Assembly: GCA_012845835.1 (NCBI GenBank)
Contig: JABAKD010000029.1
Span: 15,715,599 to 15,779,598 of the forward strand
Source of the DNA: Undaria pinnatifida
Lineage: Eukaryota; Sar; Phaeophyceae; Laminariales; Alariaceae
Direction of reading: 5' to 3'
Length of the DNA: 64,000 bases
How positions within the stretch are numbered: position 1 is the stretch's first letter; the number at the start of each line of letters is the position of its first letter. Both the position numbers and the translations under genes were made by a program. A model generated the notes under the pieces. It searched no databases. It was not told the origin of the DNA and was given only the letters and a program-made list of their open reading frames with translations. Below are positions 32,521 through 44,895 of this stretch, piece by piece.

Positions 32521-33575
32521 TGTTAATAATTTTTCTTTTTTGTTGAGGGGACAGGTATTTGGTCAGGAATTTTTCGTTTCGGCCTCGGTATAGCATTCTC
32601 GGAACTGGAATTTCTTGGTCAAATTGCCTCTATCGAGCGACGTTCTCGGTGGGGCGCTCCATCGCCCCTCAATCTACTTTATCCGTTCCGCACCTCGTCG
32701 TTAACGCGGGTGGAGGCCGAGCGAGACAAGCGAGAAGTGCGTAAAATGTTGTATTTTGAACGTTACTCTCCAGCTTTTCTTCGAGTCTTGATGTATGGAG
32801 AGGGTGATAAAATAAAACTTGGCACGACACTATTTGACGTTTTTGACGTCATATTTTGTCCCTAAACAAAGCATGTTTAATGTTGAAAGAGAAAAACGGT
32901 ACCGCGGTAGGTATCATAGCAGTGCATTTATGTATTCAATTTGGTATGTACGTACATGACTAGGCGTGACAAATGCACGCATGACTATAATGAGGAGGTA
33001 GTTATTACGATTACCTCCGCAAAAAAGCCACACAGCAGTTTTCGAGTGGCTGCGTCCCCGGCCTCGATGGTGATAGTTTGGGCACATCGACATAGTTTGT
33101 ATTCGCGCAAGTAATATGGGTACGAGTAAGAGCACACACAGTGATGCTGTGTTACACACACGCTTTTGGTCTGACTATAATTAACAGCAGGGGGAGGGTG
33201 TAATAAAAAGGAGGTAATAACTTTTCGACATGAAATCAAAGGGAAAAATCGTTCCTGTTATTATTAAGCAACGCCACGCGAAGGTCGTGGTAAGTAGTAG
33301 GCGGTATCCACGGAAGAAACCAGTGGCATGCATTCGTCCCGGTATCGCGTCGGCGGGTGATTCTTTTCCCCCGAGAAGACTCCATGAAGAAGTACGGGCG
33401 GTGTGGGAGGCGTGCTTTGTTGTTCATGTGGTGCCTCTGTCTCCGTTGCTGTTTTCCTCGTTTGCCGCGGTAAACCGGAAAAGGGGTAGTGTTGGTACGT
33501 AACAAACACACAATTTTATGTTGCTTCCTACCTGACGTACGCCTTGCTGCAGATTGCCGATTGATCATCTCTAGT
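32521..33575. other. Unassigned interval
   Basis: No recognisable gene. The frames at 33230-33568 are short, basic and overlap on both strands. Confidence 0.45.
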
Positions 33576-33840
33576 GAGCCGGTCGCCCTGGTGGTTTGTC
33601 TAGTGGTTACCTTCGAACACTGCTAGCGTTGGCCCTTGAGATCGATTTCTACCGGTGTGAGAATTGACTGTATTTGCAGTAAAACAAAAATAGGATCCAC
33701 TAACTGCTGGGAAGGCCTAACAGCGTGGGTAGGTATAATTCGATGAAAATCGACGACGGATAGAAAATGCTGAATTCTTCTAGCGATAAAAATTAGAACA
33801 TGTACCGTAGTGGGGAGGGGGCAGGAGGGCACGCCCGGTC
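33576..33840 (+). mobile_element. tRNA-derived SINE, old diverged copy
   Basis: The head CCGGTCGCCCTGGTGGTTTG followed by TCTAGTGGTTA looks like the 5' half of a eukaryotic tRNA. The body keeps AATTCGATGAAAATCGACGA and AGCGATAAAAATTAGAACAT, as in the SINEs at 6.6 and 9.2 kb, but diverges elsewhere. No clear tail. Confidence 0.6.
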
Positions 33841-34829
33841 TGAGTTACTAGTTACCACTGGGAGGGAGGGCGAGAGTAGTGCAAGGATGATAAATGGGAT
33901 GGAAAACAAATCTGATACAATACGAGAACAGCTTTCAGACACGCTACACCAACAAGTAAAATATCAATAGCAGAGTGGCGGTATTCCGATCAAGATCACC
34001 CCGTGACAAGCCGAAGGAGATCTAGGATGTGTATGTTTACTCGTCGCACTAGGCGCTCATTGCTCTCTAGCTGCTGTGGGCAATATATGGCTGTTAATAT
34101 GCCAGCGCTGAGCGATTTGACCGCTCTTATGCCCCGAAGGCCTTTATCTTTGACGCCCTGGGTACCAACTGTACAGATTAATCCTGAGGTCAGGCATTTT
34201 GTACGAAATGCAGTCGCATGGCGAAGGTTTGCCCTACGCAAGTAGTATGCAACAAAACCTGCGAAAAGGTTTGCGAGCCTAGTTTTTTAGCCCATATACG
34301 AATGAAATCGGGATTTAAAAAAAAAAAAAATGTTTGTCGCATGAGCGACAAAGAGGTGAGGATCGTATTCCATGATTAATCGACCATTACGCGAGTCATA
34401 CACGAACTGTTTAGACCTCATTTCAGGCCTGGATCCACAGTTTTACTATGCTCGAGGTGCGCCAGCCTTAGTTCCATTTCTCATATCTTTTGCGTTGAAC
34501 ACCATAGTTTTGTTTGAAGTTGTGCTTGTAACCGCGGGGCCCTGAATCCGGGATACAGATCGCTCTAATTCGTCCATATATATTGCGATTGGTGCTGCTA
34601 TTGCTGTTGAAGTGTTCCTTATCCTCAGTTCGACCGTGGTTGGTCGGCACGCCAACCTGATATAGGCTTACAATCGCTTTTTTGTGCGACCCATCACGCT
34701 AAAAGCCGGTCCAATTGCGCTCGCATTGCACCTGTTGGCCGCATACGGAAGTATGCCAGAAAACTTGAGTCGGTCGAAGTAGCTAAAGCTTTTTGGATCA
34801 AGGCCTACCAGCTAATCACGAACAAGCCA
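33841..34829. other. Unassigned interval
   Basis: No gene or repeat recognised. An A-run lies at 34316-34330. Confidence 0.45.
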
Positions 34830-35400
34830 ATGGGGTCGAGGTTGACACGCCGTGCGGGGAGGTATCGACCCAGGAGATCATCGTTATAGTCCCGACGTTG
34901 TTGGAGTTGTAGAGATTCGGAGGATTTTTCAACCCGAGATGGGGCCTCATCTCCCACGTGTGCCACGGAACTGCCCCCCCCTGTTTGGTGAGCCTCTACC
35001 ATCCTCCTAGGGTGGGGCGGCGTTGTGGATATCGAACCAATCAGCGATTTAGCCAACGGAGTTGGGTTTTCCACACCGTCAAGGGCGGTGACGATCCGAG
35101 AAAACTCGATTTTATTCCCCTGTTTGTTAAACGTCTAGATATGTAGAATGACCTCTGGACGGGGGATGGGACTTTGTCGTCCCTGGGTTGAGCTGGCTCT
35201 ATAATATACGACCCCCAGCCAAGCAGATATCGGCCGATCGGGGGGATCGAGGAATATTTCCACACTGTGCGGGGAGGTATCAATCCTTGTGATGTCCGTG
35301 TTCCGTTTCCGGGTTGCCGGAGTTGTATATGTATGTGTAGAATGATTATGATCTTGGGATGTGACCCTATCGTCTCCTGGTGACGTTTACTTTTCGCACG
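34830..35400 (+). repeat. Degenerate tandem repeat, about 190-225 bp period
   Basis: A motif like ACAC(C/T)GTGCGGGGAGGTATC appears near 34845, 35069 (diverged) and 35261. TAGAATGA...GGGATG-GAC--T-TCGTC also appears twice (35146 and 35338). Spacing is uneven, so this is an old, drifting array. Confidence 0.5.
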
Positions 35401-37544
35401 GTGCCCGGATATTGAGCGACCAGCAATCAGACTAAAATGCCATGCCAGGTAATATATGTTTCATGTATTCATGTCTGAACCTCGATCCTGAAATTCTCAA
35501 CTCCTAACTTCTTAGTTCAGGGCTATCGCGTACTACTAATACTCCATCTACCAGATAGTAACAAGTGGCATTATAATATCATTCGAGGAATTGAATGACG
35601 AAGGCAGCGACACCGTGTTTCGCGCCCAGAATACCGCCATCAAGCCTCTCCACGATCAGACTTTACTGTACACGCACCCAAACAGTCGGCCTGCAAGCCT
35701 CGGATCTAGGTACTATCATGCATGGTGTAGCAGAAGCTGGATAAGTGCGCCCCTCTCAGTGGCTACGTAGAGAACATGCAGCATACATAGCCATCCCCTT
35801 GCTGGCCCTGGATGCTTGGTGGAGTCAAAACGTAAAAAAACGCCTTCCAAACGTCTCTTCGTGGCCAGACTAGGGGGTCAGTCTGCATGGGCTCGGGTTT
35901 GCCGGATCAAAATCGGATTTACGCAAGAAACGGCAGAAGTAAGTAGTCCGCTGATCTCTCGACGGAACTTCACGTTCTACAACCTAAATCTCTTATATGT
36001 TGTGTGGCAACGATCAATGCCGCACCCATGCGGAGCCCTTGTAATCATCCATAAAGTCGGATCTTCAGAATAACAGTAATCGAAGCTCAAGCTGCCCACC
36101 TTCAAGTACTCGGTACTGCTGTCGCCAGAAAAGCACCTAAATAACCGCTGTCTACGTTACGTACGTTGAGCTTTGGCGCTGTTCGCCTGCTACCGACTGC
36201 CGGTGTTTCTCGGTCTTCTTCTGAACCTTTTAGTCGACTGCTCTGCCCACCCCTTTCGACTGTAGTTGTACCCGTTTGTGCTGCGTCCTCCATCTCTAGT
36301 AAAAACCCTTTTCGGGTGAACAAAGGAAAAGCAGGTACCAGGTACTACTTTGTGTTGTATTATTTGACATTTCCGGGGCCGGCATTGATTTCGTGGAAAA
36401 GTACCCCCACGTTTTTTCAAACATCTCGACAAGAGACGCCAGGGAAACCACAGCTTGGTTAGGAGCCCCATGTGGCCTTAAGGGGAGTCTGACCTAGGGT
36501 TAGTCTTATTTTCCGCTGCAGTGCAATGCGGCAAATTCTTATCTGTCGATCCCTTGCAATTCCATAAATTATAGTTCGTATTTCTCCTCGAGTTCAGCAC
36601 AAATGCTTTGTTGAAATTTCTCAAGTTCGAAAAATCTTAGCCTCCAAATATAAATTGTCTGATTCTTAACATACGTCGCGTACTGCATGGGACGGTGAAC
36701 ACTCTACATGCAATAGACCAAAGAAGCTGTCAATATATGGATGTTGCCATTCACGAAATATTATATACCCAACGGTATCCGTCGCAAGCTGTTGCCACCC
36801 AAAATAGACGATCGGGCGGATTAAGCAAGAGACCGTTGCCTCAATTGTATTACCGTGGAGAGGTTAACATGGAAAGGTTTTGTCGCCGACAACGGAATGC
36901 GTGAGAGTTTCGAAAGCAAAAGCGATCCAAACCCAAGCCAACATGAATATGTACCAGGGCAAACAAAAACAGGCGATGGTGCTATGGTTGTGTATCTTGT
37001 GTATACTAGATCTCCCACACATTGCATCGGGTGTTGTTCTGTATTGCGGTCCACAAAATACGTTGGTTCGAATAAATTACGTGGAGCTTGACACAAATGC
37101 CGGACGTGTACCCCGCCGTACTGCATCTGCCGAATGCGTTAGGCGTGGGCAGTATCGTGGTCGGTGAGCTGTTATGCGACAGCCTGGACGAAGTTCTGGA
37201 TTCCACACTACTGAGATTCGCGATCAGCTCGACTCAGGTGAAGTTATTAGATTGTTGCCGGATCAGCAAGCGTATGGACCGCGGCCAACACACGTGTCGA
37301 TGATATGTCGACACGGCCTATACACGGGGCGACCTAAATCTATAGCCCCTAAAAATTGACACCGTGATCTTACCTCCCTACTTCCGTTTGCCATACTCTA
37401 CTCCTATAGACGGTTACCGCTGAGCGCGCGTATTACAAGGTGATGGAAGGGGACCCCCTAACGGACAACGAAGAACGCAAGGTGGGCCCTAAGTGTTGGG
37501 GGTGGGCGCGTGGTGTTGGGAAACGCGCTTGACGTTGAATATAT
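35401..37544. other. Unassigned interval
   Basis: Short frames on both strands, none with a recognisable domain, signal peptide or convincing exon borders. Confidence 0.45.
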
Positions 37545-37970
37545 CATCAACAGTTTTTCATTCAAAAACTTGGAACACAATTCAGCTGTGATGTCGAAGG
37601 TTTCTTCGAAACTCATACTTACAACCTGTGTGTGATACTCCGATCGCGCGTATTCATGTGTGTGTCCTCTCATAAAGGACGTAGGTCGGTGACTCCCCTC
37701 AGAACTAGCTGGTAATAGGGTCAACAGTTCGATATAAATTAATCGGTGAACGGAAACTCTAAAATCCGTTTGTGACGGGGACAAACCCTGACGGCTGTGG
37801 AATGCGTCAGTTTAATATGTACATCCTGCTGTAGTCGTGTGATCTGTGAGGAGATGGACGCAACTAAAATGGGATAGATCGAAGAAATGAATAGGAGCTT
37901 CCCGCACGCGTAATGCTAGTAGGCGATGGGGGCGGCGGGAAAGAGGGGGGTGGGGGGGGGGGGGGGGGGT
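37545..37970 (+). repeat. Family A repeat, copy A11 (old)
   Basis: Recognisable as CAATTCAGCTGTGATGTCGA, TCGAAACTCATACTTACAAC, CTCCGATCGCGCGTATT, GTAGGTCGGTGACTCCCCTC and GGTGAACGGAAACTCTAAAA, followed by a G tract (37944-37969). More diverged than the other copies. Confidence 0.8.
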
Positions 37971-39034
37971 ACCCATTTCTTGCTTGCCTTAGTCCTTTGG
38001 CCATTATTATGATTGACTACGCATCCCTTTCAAGACGCAGCACCGTTCATTCCTACTCCTAATAGAGACGCTTCCAACGTTTAGGCACTCATCAAGCTTC
38101 TTCCATGTATTACGCATGAAACTCTTTGGTTACCTTATTCCCGTCCTGTTTCGCCGTCTGTGGCCACCATCTATCTTTTAGGATAGCAATCGTTCTCTCG
38201 CTATTCTGTAGTCCACTAAATTCTTGCTGGATGTCACATTCGTCTACTACTAATTGCCTCATCTCCTCCAACACATCCCATTCTTCCTTCTATTTTACAC
38301 TCTCCTACCAAATGAGTCCTACTCTCTGTTGTTGTGCGGCACGGCCGCATGGCATCAACCTGCAACTACTGTGGTATGACGTAACCCTCGTTTGATGTCA
38401 AGTAGGTGTGGCCTTCGTTGTCTGCGTGGTACGTGGTGTGTTCCCCCTTCCTGCGGCGGGGAAAAAATGAAGAGGAATCGTCACGATTCATGTTGATGCA
38501 AAATCGCTCGTACGACGGGTTTGTTAAGGCAGTTATAATGAGGTGGTGTCAAGTCGGCCAAGTCGGAACGTCTCCCCTTGGTTATTTGCCAGAGTTCACG
38601 GCTTTGAAGGCCAAAGCACGCCCCACGGACCTCCGCCAGGCCCGCACGTGCTCTGTGGTGTACAAGCGGCTTCCCTGCTTGCCCCGCGACCAAGAGCACT
38701 ATAAAACACCCCAAGCCGGGAGAAATAGAAAACAAATATCGAAGTGCAAAATAAGTCAATTTGATTTATAGTTATACAAGGGCTCCGCTAAGAAAAGTAC
38801 AACTAGGGGAAAAAATGAATGGTACAGTGTTATAATAATAAATAAAACCAGAAAATGCTAAGACAATGGGGTGGAAATAAGCCTGTAACCCATCATTTGG
38901 TGCAATCGTACGAGTGATTTGATCATGCCAAGAAAATACTTGGGTGCAGAGCTAATTCGCCCGTGTTGTGCTGGGTGTTTGTTGTTAATGGCACATTCAA
39001 TATGATCGGCAGTACGGGGGGCGGTAATTTGCCA
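37971..39034. other. Unassigned interval
   Basis: No gene recognised. A frame at 38406-38771 (plus) has no domain I can name. Confidence 0.45.
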
Positions 39035-39395
39035 ACGAATATATATATATATGTTATAAAAAATGAAAATACACTCCAGCTGCTAGCTGTGAGATCGAAG
39101 ATTTCGTCGAAACTCATCTTTGCAAGCTGTGTGTGATACTCCGATCGCGCGCATTACGAGTTGTGTGTCCTCATTAAGGATATAGGTCGGCGACTCCCCT
39201 TACAACTACAGTGTAGATATCAGGGTCAACAGGATGATTTTAATCAGTCTGTGCGCGGAAACTATAAAACCCGTTTCTGAGGGGGACAAAATCTGACAGC
39301 TGTGAAGGGAAATGTATCCTTTTATCAAGTGAATCTTGTAAGTCGAATAACCGGTGAGGGGGGCGGGGCGGAGTTATATTATATATATATATATA
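39035..39395 (+). repeat. Family A repeat, copy A12, bordered by AT microsatellite on both sides
   Basis: (AT)n at 39040-39054, then GTTATAAAAAATGAAAATAC and the conserved arm, with a small internal duplication (GCTGCTAGCTGTGAG). Ends after CCGGTGAGGGGGGCGGGGCG in TTATATTATATATATATATA. Fixed left end, variable right end, AT repeat on both flanks. Confidence 0.88.
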
Positions 39396-39489
39396 TCACC
39401 GAGAGGACAATCAACTGAAATCAAAAAGACGTGTAGTCTTACACATAAATCTGACACCTACCTGGTATTTTGGCATTATACCCGGTTCG

Positions 39490-39875
39490 CACTGTATGCT
39501 CGAAAGCACGCACAGCCCAGCACGGTACAGCGCCGTGCCGCAGGGCAAGAAGGTTAGAACCCTAACGACATCGCACGGCGCTGCGCTCCTGGGCTATAGC
39601 TGGGAAGATCAGAGCTGAGAATTCATTTTCTGGTGATTCAGCAATGTCCTGCAGCAGCATCAGCAAAACTAGTGGTATATTATTAGTAGTAGGCCGGTAC
39701 CTGGATTGATGTGGTACTTTGAATGATACCTGGCATGTACGAAATAGTAAGTACATCAAAGCACCAGTCGCGCCACAGCACTGCACAGTACTGCACCGCA
39801 GGGCACGGCACCTGAAGGTGCCGCACGGCACTGCACGGCGCTGCGGTGCGTTTCAGAGCTGGGCTGAGCTAAAGA
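39490..39875. repeat. GCACGGC/GCACAGC-rich simple cluster
   Basis: Short units GCAC(G/A)GC and CTGCACGGCGCTGCG recur at 39500-39590 and 39770-39860. The same word cluster is at 42860-42980. Low-complexity; any open frame across it is incidental. Confidence 0.6.
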
Positions 39876-41084
39876 GCCTGGGACCAACTGACTGCAGTGT
39901 GACACTTCGTGCAACAGAAAGAGGCCCGAATGATTCCTTGAAGGGCCGATAATTGCTGGGTTAGCAATCATTAGTCTATGCTAGCAATTTATTTCGCCGT
40001 AATTGGGCTTTTCGAGCAGAGTGAAGAGCATTAAAGAAAATAGAATTGCTACTTTATTTATTGGCCTAACCATGCGCAAAACAACCCTATGACAGCATGC
40101 GCTATTCAATCCATACGCGTATGCGGCGTTTGGGGTGCGGTGGAGGGCATTTACACGCCCCCTGAGCGCTCTGGCACGCGATTTTTGAGGAGCATAAGAG
40201 CATGTCCACTCAAGACCGGGGACAATATAACGTCTTTTTTTTTTCAATCGCAGAAGATCCCACCCAAAATGTGCCTGGACGGTCGCCTATGGACCCATTT
40301 TTGTACATATTTTTCTAAAGCAAATTTTCAATGTGTAGGGAAAAATGATTTCTCGCGGCGATCTTGGCCAACATCTGCTTGAAAAAGTCTCGAGCAGATC
40401 TTGGATTGGACGCGGAGGGATTTCGTGTCCACACACTTTTCTCGGCGAAATGAACGACAGCGTCGTGAACTCCGAACGTGACGAGATCGGTAGGGCCTCA
40501 GACCCCCCTTGGGATACCGTACTCACTATACGGCCGGTGATTTGTGGCGGGCGATGATCAGGCTCCTGTGAAAAACACATTTGGCGGTTATGCATAAAAG
40601 TTAGACTAAAACTCTCTATCGTCTCCCAACGGGCAAACAGCAGAACTTTCAAAGGATTTGACGGAAGACCACAGCATAACACAAGCAACCTCTCACTCAT
40701 TAGGACATGGATCAAGATGATCTCTTCACATCTGTCACGTACACTCATGTGACCTCGTCCGGAACGATGAGGAGTGGCCATGGGTTGGCTCTATCTTGAT
40801 ATCGATGGTCAATCGTTGAGGGGAAAGGGGTAGGTGGACAATGTTGATCACGGCTAGAAGAAAAAATGTCAAAATGACCATTTGAACCGCAAGAAACTGA
40901 GCCAGAGCAAAACACATTGTAATCGTGCTTTCCCCACAACGATGTTACCCGGAATATTTCAGCGAAGAACTCAAAAACAAGTTTGTAACGTTTTGGGCAA
41001 AATATCGGCTTTCTATTAGCATATATATTAGCATCTGTTTGTCTAAACAGACACGCATTCACTTAAACAGGCGAAATAATTCAT
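39876..41084. other. Unassigned interval
   Basis: A 164-codon minus-strand frame (40287-40781) has no recognisable domain. No other signal. Confidence 0.45.
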
Positions 41085-41605
41085 AGAGCAATATATGATA
41101 TACTATATTATTTTCCGCTCCAACCCCCCCCCCCGCCCCCAATAATATACTGGTGCCAAAACCGTCAGATTTATCCCCTCGATAGGATTTATAGCTTACA
41201 TGCACAAATTGCCCCCTTCCCCCCCCCCCCCCCCCCTCCAAACCCGCTCGCTTTTGATCAAAACCAGGCCCCCACGTCCTTCAAAACTCCGCCCCACCCG
41301 CCTCACCGGTTATTCGACTCACAAGATTCACTTGATAAAATGATACATTTCCCTTCACAGCTGTCAGATTTTGTCCCCCTCAGAAACGGGTTTTATAGTT
41401 TCCGCGCACAGACTGACTAAAATCATCCTGTTGACCCTGATAGCTACACTGTAGTTGTAAGGGGAGTCGCCGACCTATACCCTTAATGAGGACACACAAC
41501 TCGTAATGCGCGCGATCGGAGTATCACACACAGCTTGCAAAGATGAGTTTCGACGAAATCTTCGATCTCACAGCTGGAGTGTATTTTCATTTTTTATAAA
41601 AATAC
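41085..41605 (-). repeat. Family A repeat, copy A13
   Basis: AT-rich border (ATATGATATACTATATTA), C tract (41126-41137), AAAACCGTCAGATTTATCCC, C tract (41216-41237), TTGATCAAAACCAGGCCCCC and the complete conserved arm to CTCACAGCTGGAGTGTATTT. Very close to A3 and A5. Confidence 0.88.
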
Positions 41606-41889
41606 AAATGTTCTTAATTCGTCAGCTGTGATCTCAACAAGAAATTTAGTATACTATAACAGCAGTGTATAATTTCTCATGTGACCTGTATGGGCCGTAT
41701 AACAGAGAGTTTGTCTGCTGTTTTTAACGGTCCCTTCCACGTGTCCACCTTTGGTGTGTAGAGTGTAGGACAACACAGGACACCATACCCCAAAATACGC
41801 AACGTCTACCGAAAAAACACGTTGTTGAGAGAGATGAGCATAACAACGTTCAAGCTGACCAATAATACCTGTGAGTAGAAAGTTTCAGG

Positions 41890-42240
41890 AGCATATATTA
41901 ACGACGAAAAACGATCATATAGGCGCCAAGAATGAGCAAACTTGGCCCAAATCAAGGATAGAATGCCGGGTGCATAAATATTAACGTGTTATCTAAAAAT
42001 AAATACTAACTTGTCTATTTCAGCGGCATAAAAACGAAAAAAGAAGATCATAATCGACGCTACTCTAGGAACACAACATTGAAAAACGAGCATATAGGCG
42101 GCAAGAACGAGCGTCATTGGCTCAAAATAGGGTAGAACAACGGGTGCACAAACATGATGAAGTGGTATAAACAAACATAATTATATGCTTTTAGCGGCAT
42201 GAAAAACGAGAAAAGCGCGTAAAATGGATGTTACCCTGGT
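41890..42240 (+). repeat. Tandem repeat, about 175-bp unit, two copies and a part
   Basis: GAAAAACGA-CATATAGGCG, CAAGAA-GAGC, GGGTGCA(T/C)AAA and AGCGGCATAAAAACGA occur in the same order starting near 41906 and 42083, with a third partial at 42194. Confidence 0.7.
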
Positions 42241-42469
42241 AACTGCCTGCTTTCGATGGGTAATTGGCCGTTTTCTTACGAAGTAACTACAAGTGGCGTT
42301 TGTTATTTGTAGCAGTCAGGAGACGGAGAGACTCTGTGCCCCCGTCTCGGCTGTCGTCATCGATCCTGAGGAAACAATACCAAGCTCCTTCTGTTCCGCC
42401 CTGAGCTTCGAATGTGAGTAACACCGAGGACATGCTTCATGAGCACTCCTGTAGGGATGCTCTGTGTGT

Positions 42470-42720
42470 CACCATTAGCAACTTAGCACTTGGCGTCGTC
42501 GACAGACCTTGGGATTTCGGGTCGCGCGTTCGAATCCCACCTTCTACGACCAAAAGTAAATATTTACGATGTTTCCCATACCAAGCTTGGAAGATTATCT
42601 CTCCCTGGTATGCCCATGGAATGAAACCCTCTGGGATATTGACACGTCCACTCGTATATCCGGTCGATCTGCATCCCCCCGTTTCAAGGGGGAGAGTGTT
42701 TCAAAATTTAGTTTGGGTAG
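42470..42720 (+). mobile_element. Possible tRNA-derived SINE or tRNA relic
   Basis: An A-box-like TAGCACTTGG (42483) is followed 40 bases later by a perfect B-box core, GTTCGAATCCCA (42528-42539). The T-stem and acceptor stem do not pair well, so it is not an intact tRNA gene. The downstream sequence is not shared with the other SINEs here. Confidence 0.35.
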
Positions 42721-42779
42721 GCAATTGGCTGACCGTTTGTAGGTGCTCAAAGGGACTTGTACCTTCTAAATCCTCAACA

Positions 42780-42990
42780 CTGAGCTTAGCTGAGCGGAGC
42801 TGACGAGTCAAGCAAAGCTCCGCTGCGACCTGGTATGGTGATACTACACGCACGGAAGAGTAAGCACAGCAAGGCCCGCAGTACGCCACAGCACGTTACT
42901 GCACTAGGGTTACTAACCCTAACCCTAAGTTACTGCACGGCGCGGCGCTGCTGAGCTAACGCTGCGGGGCGGAGCGGAGCTGATGGTGAT
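42780..42990. repeat. GCACGGC/GAGCTGA-rich cluster with a short telomeric scrap
   Basis: Simple words as at 39.5 kb. It includes GGGTTACTAACCCTAACCCT (42908-42927), where the telomere motif is in the opposite polarity to the chromosome end. Confidence 0.6.
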
Positions 42991-43539
42991 GGTGATGACG
43001 ATGAGCCAAGCTGAGATCATAAACTGGGACCTGTTATAATATGAAGCTTCGCATACGTGAGACAATAATAATGTGAAAAAGAGGTACAGACAGATATGCT
43101 AAAATTGCGGTAAACCGCACTACCAACTTATTACGTAAGGTATTCCGTACATACCGTCTGCATGATCGCCTCCCAACCTATGCCAAGCAAAGTATGACTA
43201 ACGAAGTAACGTAATTGAGCGCGTGTACACTACTAAGCGTTCCTGTCAAAACAATAACGATTCGCATATCTCTCTTTCTTTCTCAATGGCGTTGACATTG
43301 CATGACCACATCAATCACTTCGGCTGTTGTATTTGGCAAGATGTATCTCTTTCTTATAATTAGCGATGTCAGAAAATAATGTTATCCACATGATTGTACC
43401 TATCGATTGAAATATTCTATTTTTCGATCCATGTACAATATCAAAATATTAGACTAAGCTTTCAACACGTTGTTCACTGCACCTAAGAACTGGGTTGCAT
43501 ACTACATGTAACATCAAGCCTTCTAGAAAATAAACATCA
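42991..43539. other. Unassigned interval
   Basis: AT-rich; no gene or repeat recognised. Confidence 0.45.
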
Positions 43540-44895
43540 CCAGGCGGGTGATATAAAGGGGTGTCTTCTTGCTGCAACCGTCAGATTCGTCTCCTTGAAG
43601 GGTTTATAGTTTCCGCGCACATATTGAAATCCTCGCCCCCCGCCCCCCCCCCCCCGATCCATCTTGTTTAAACGCACCACCTGAAATCAAAATCTGCCAC
43701 AGTAGTAAACACTACCAGCCAGCTGATATCATCTAATTATTCATCTAGCCATCCATGCCGTAGCTCCAACTCATCCCCCCCCCTTCCCCTTTGTTGCCCG
43801 CCCAGTTCGTTTAAACGCCCCACTAACAATCAAAATTGGCCAAAGTAATAAACACGTCTAACCAATTGATATCACGTCATTATCTTTCTAGCCATCCATG
43901 ACGTAGCTTTCATTAATGCCCCCTCCCCCCCTCCATCCCCACACCCCGCACGATCGCCTAGACCCAGCACCGCGCGTATAACAAGCCCCTACATATATGA
44001 TAAATACGCGCGATCGGAGGATTACACACAATGTTGAGAACATCGGTGTCGACTAAATCCGTCATTTGAATATTATATGTGACATGAACCCCTTGAAAAC
44101 CCCTCCTCCTCGCCCCCCCACCCCCCCCCCTTCATATTTTTGATTTTTCCTTTTTCTTCATTCCTGGCTTTCTCTTTCTTAAACGCCCCACCTACTATCG
44201 AAATCCGCCAGAGTAATAAACGCTTCCACGCCCTGGATATCGCCTCGTTATCGTTTCAGAGCCGTCCATGCCGCTGCTGCAATTCCCACCCACCCCCGCC
44301 CCCAACGCCCCCTCCTTCCCCACCACCCGCACCATCGCCTAGACCTAGCACCACGCGTATAGCAAACCCCTACATCAATGCGACCTAAAGCCCTCCCCCC
44401 CCGCCCCCGCCCCCCCCCGCCACATTCCCCTCCCCTCCCCCACAAGAAATATACGTAGTTTCCACGCACAAGCTGACCTGCCCCACCCGTCCCCTCCCCC
44501 CCCCCTCCCCCCCTCCCCCCCCCCTCGCCCCCTCCCGCCCCCCTTTTGGTCAAAATCAGGCCCCTACGTCCTTAAAAACTCCGCCCTTCCCTCACCGGAT
44601 ATTCGACTTACAGGATTCACTTGATAAACTGATGCATTTCCTTCCACAGCTGTCAGATTTTGTCCCCCTCAGAAACAGGTTTTATAGTTTCCGCGCACAG
44701 ACTGCCTAACATCACCCTGTTGACCCTGGTAGCTAACTGTAGTTGCAAGGGGAGTCGCCGACCTGTATCCTTAATGAGGACACACAACCTGTAATAAGCG
44801 CGATCGGAGTATCACACACAGCTTGCAAAGATGAGTTTCGACAAAATATTCGATCTCACAGCTGGAGTGTATTTTTATTTTATAATATGAAGCTT
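43540..44895 (-). repeat. Family A repeat, copy A14, longest, with tandem distal modules
   Basis: Contains distal modules at 43680-43760, 43830-43915 and 44180-44285 (CGAAATC-GCCAGAGTAATAA, GATATC-CCTC(G/A)TTATC, AGCC-TCCATG(C/A)CGTAG), separated by C tracts. The block GCACCACGCGTATAGCAA, further C tracts (44395-44420, 44495-44540) and the conserved arm up to CTCACAGCTGGAGTGTATTT follow. This gives the fullest picture of the family's order. Confidence 0.85.

Noticed and set aside
40287-40781. 164-codon minus-strand gene
   Set aside because: No recognisable domain or signal; length alone is weak evidence in this sequence.
42470-42560. Intact tRNA gene
   Set aside because: The B-box is perfect, but T-stem, anticodon stem and acceptor do not pair; kept only as a possible SINE or relic.
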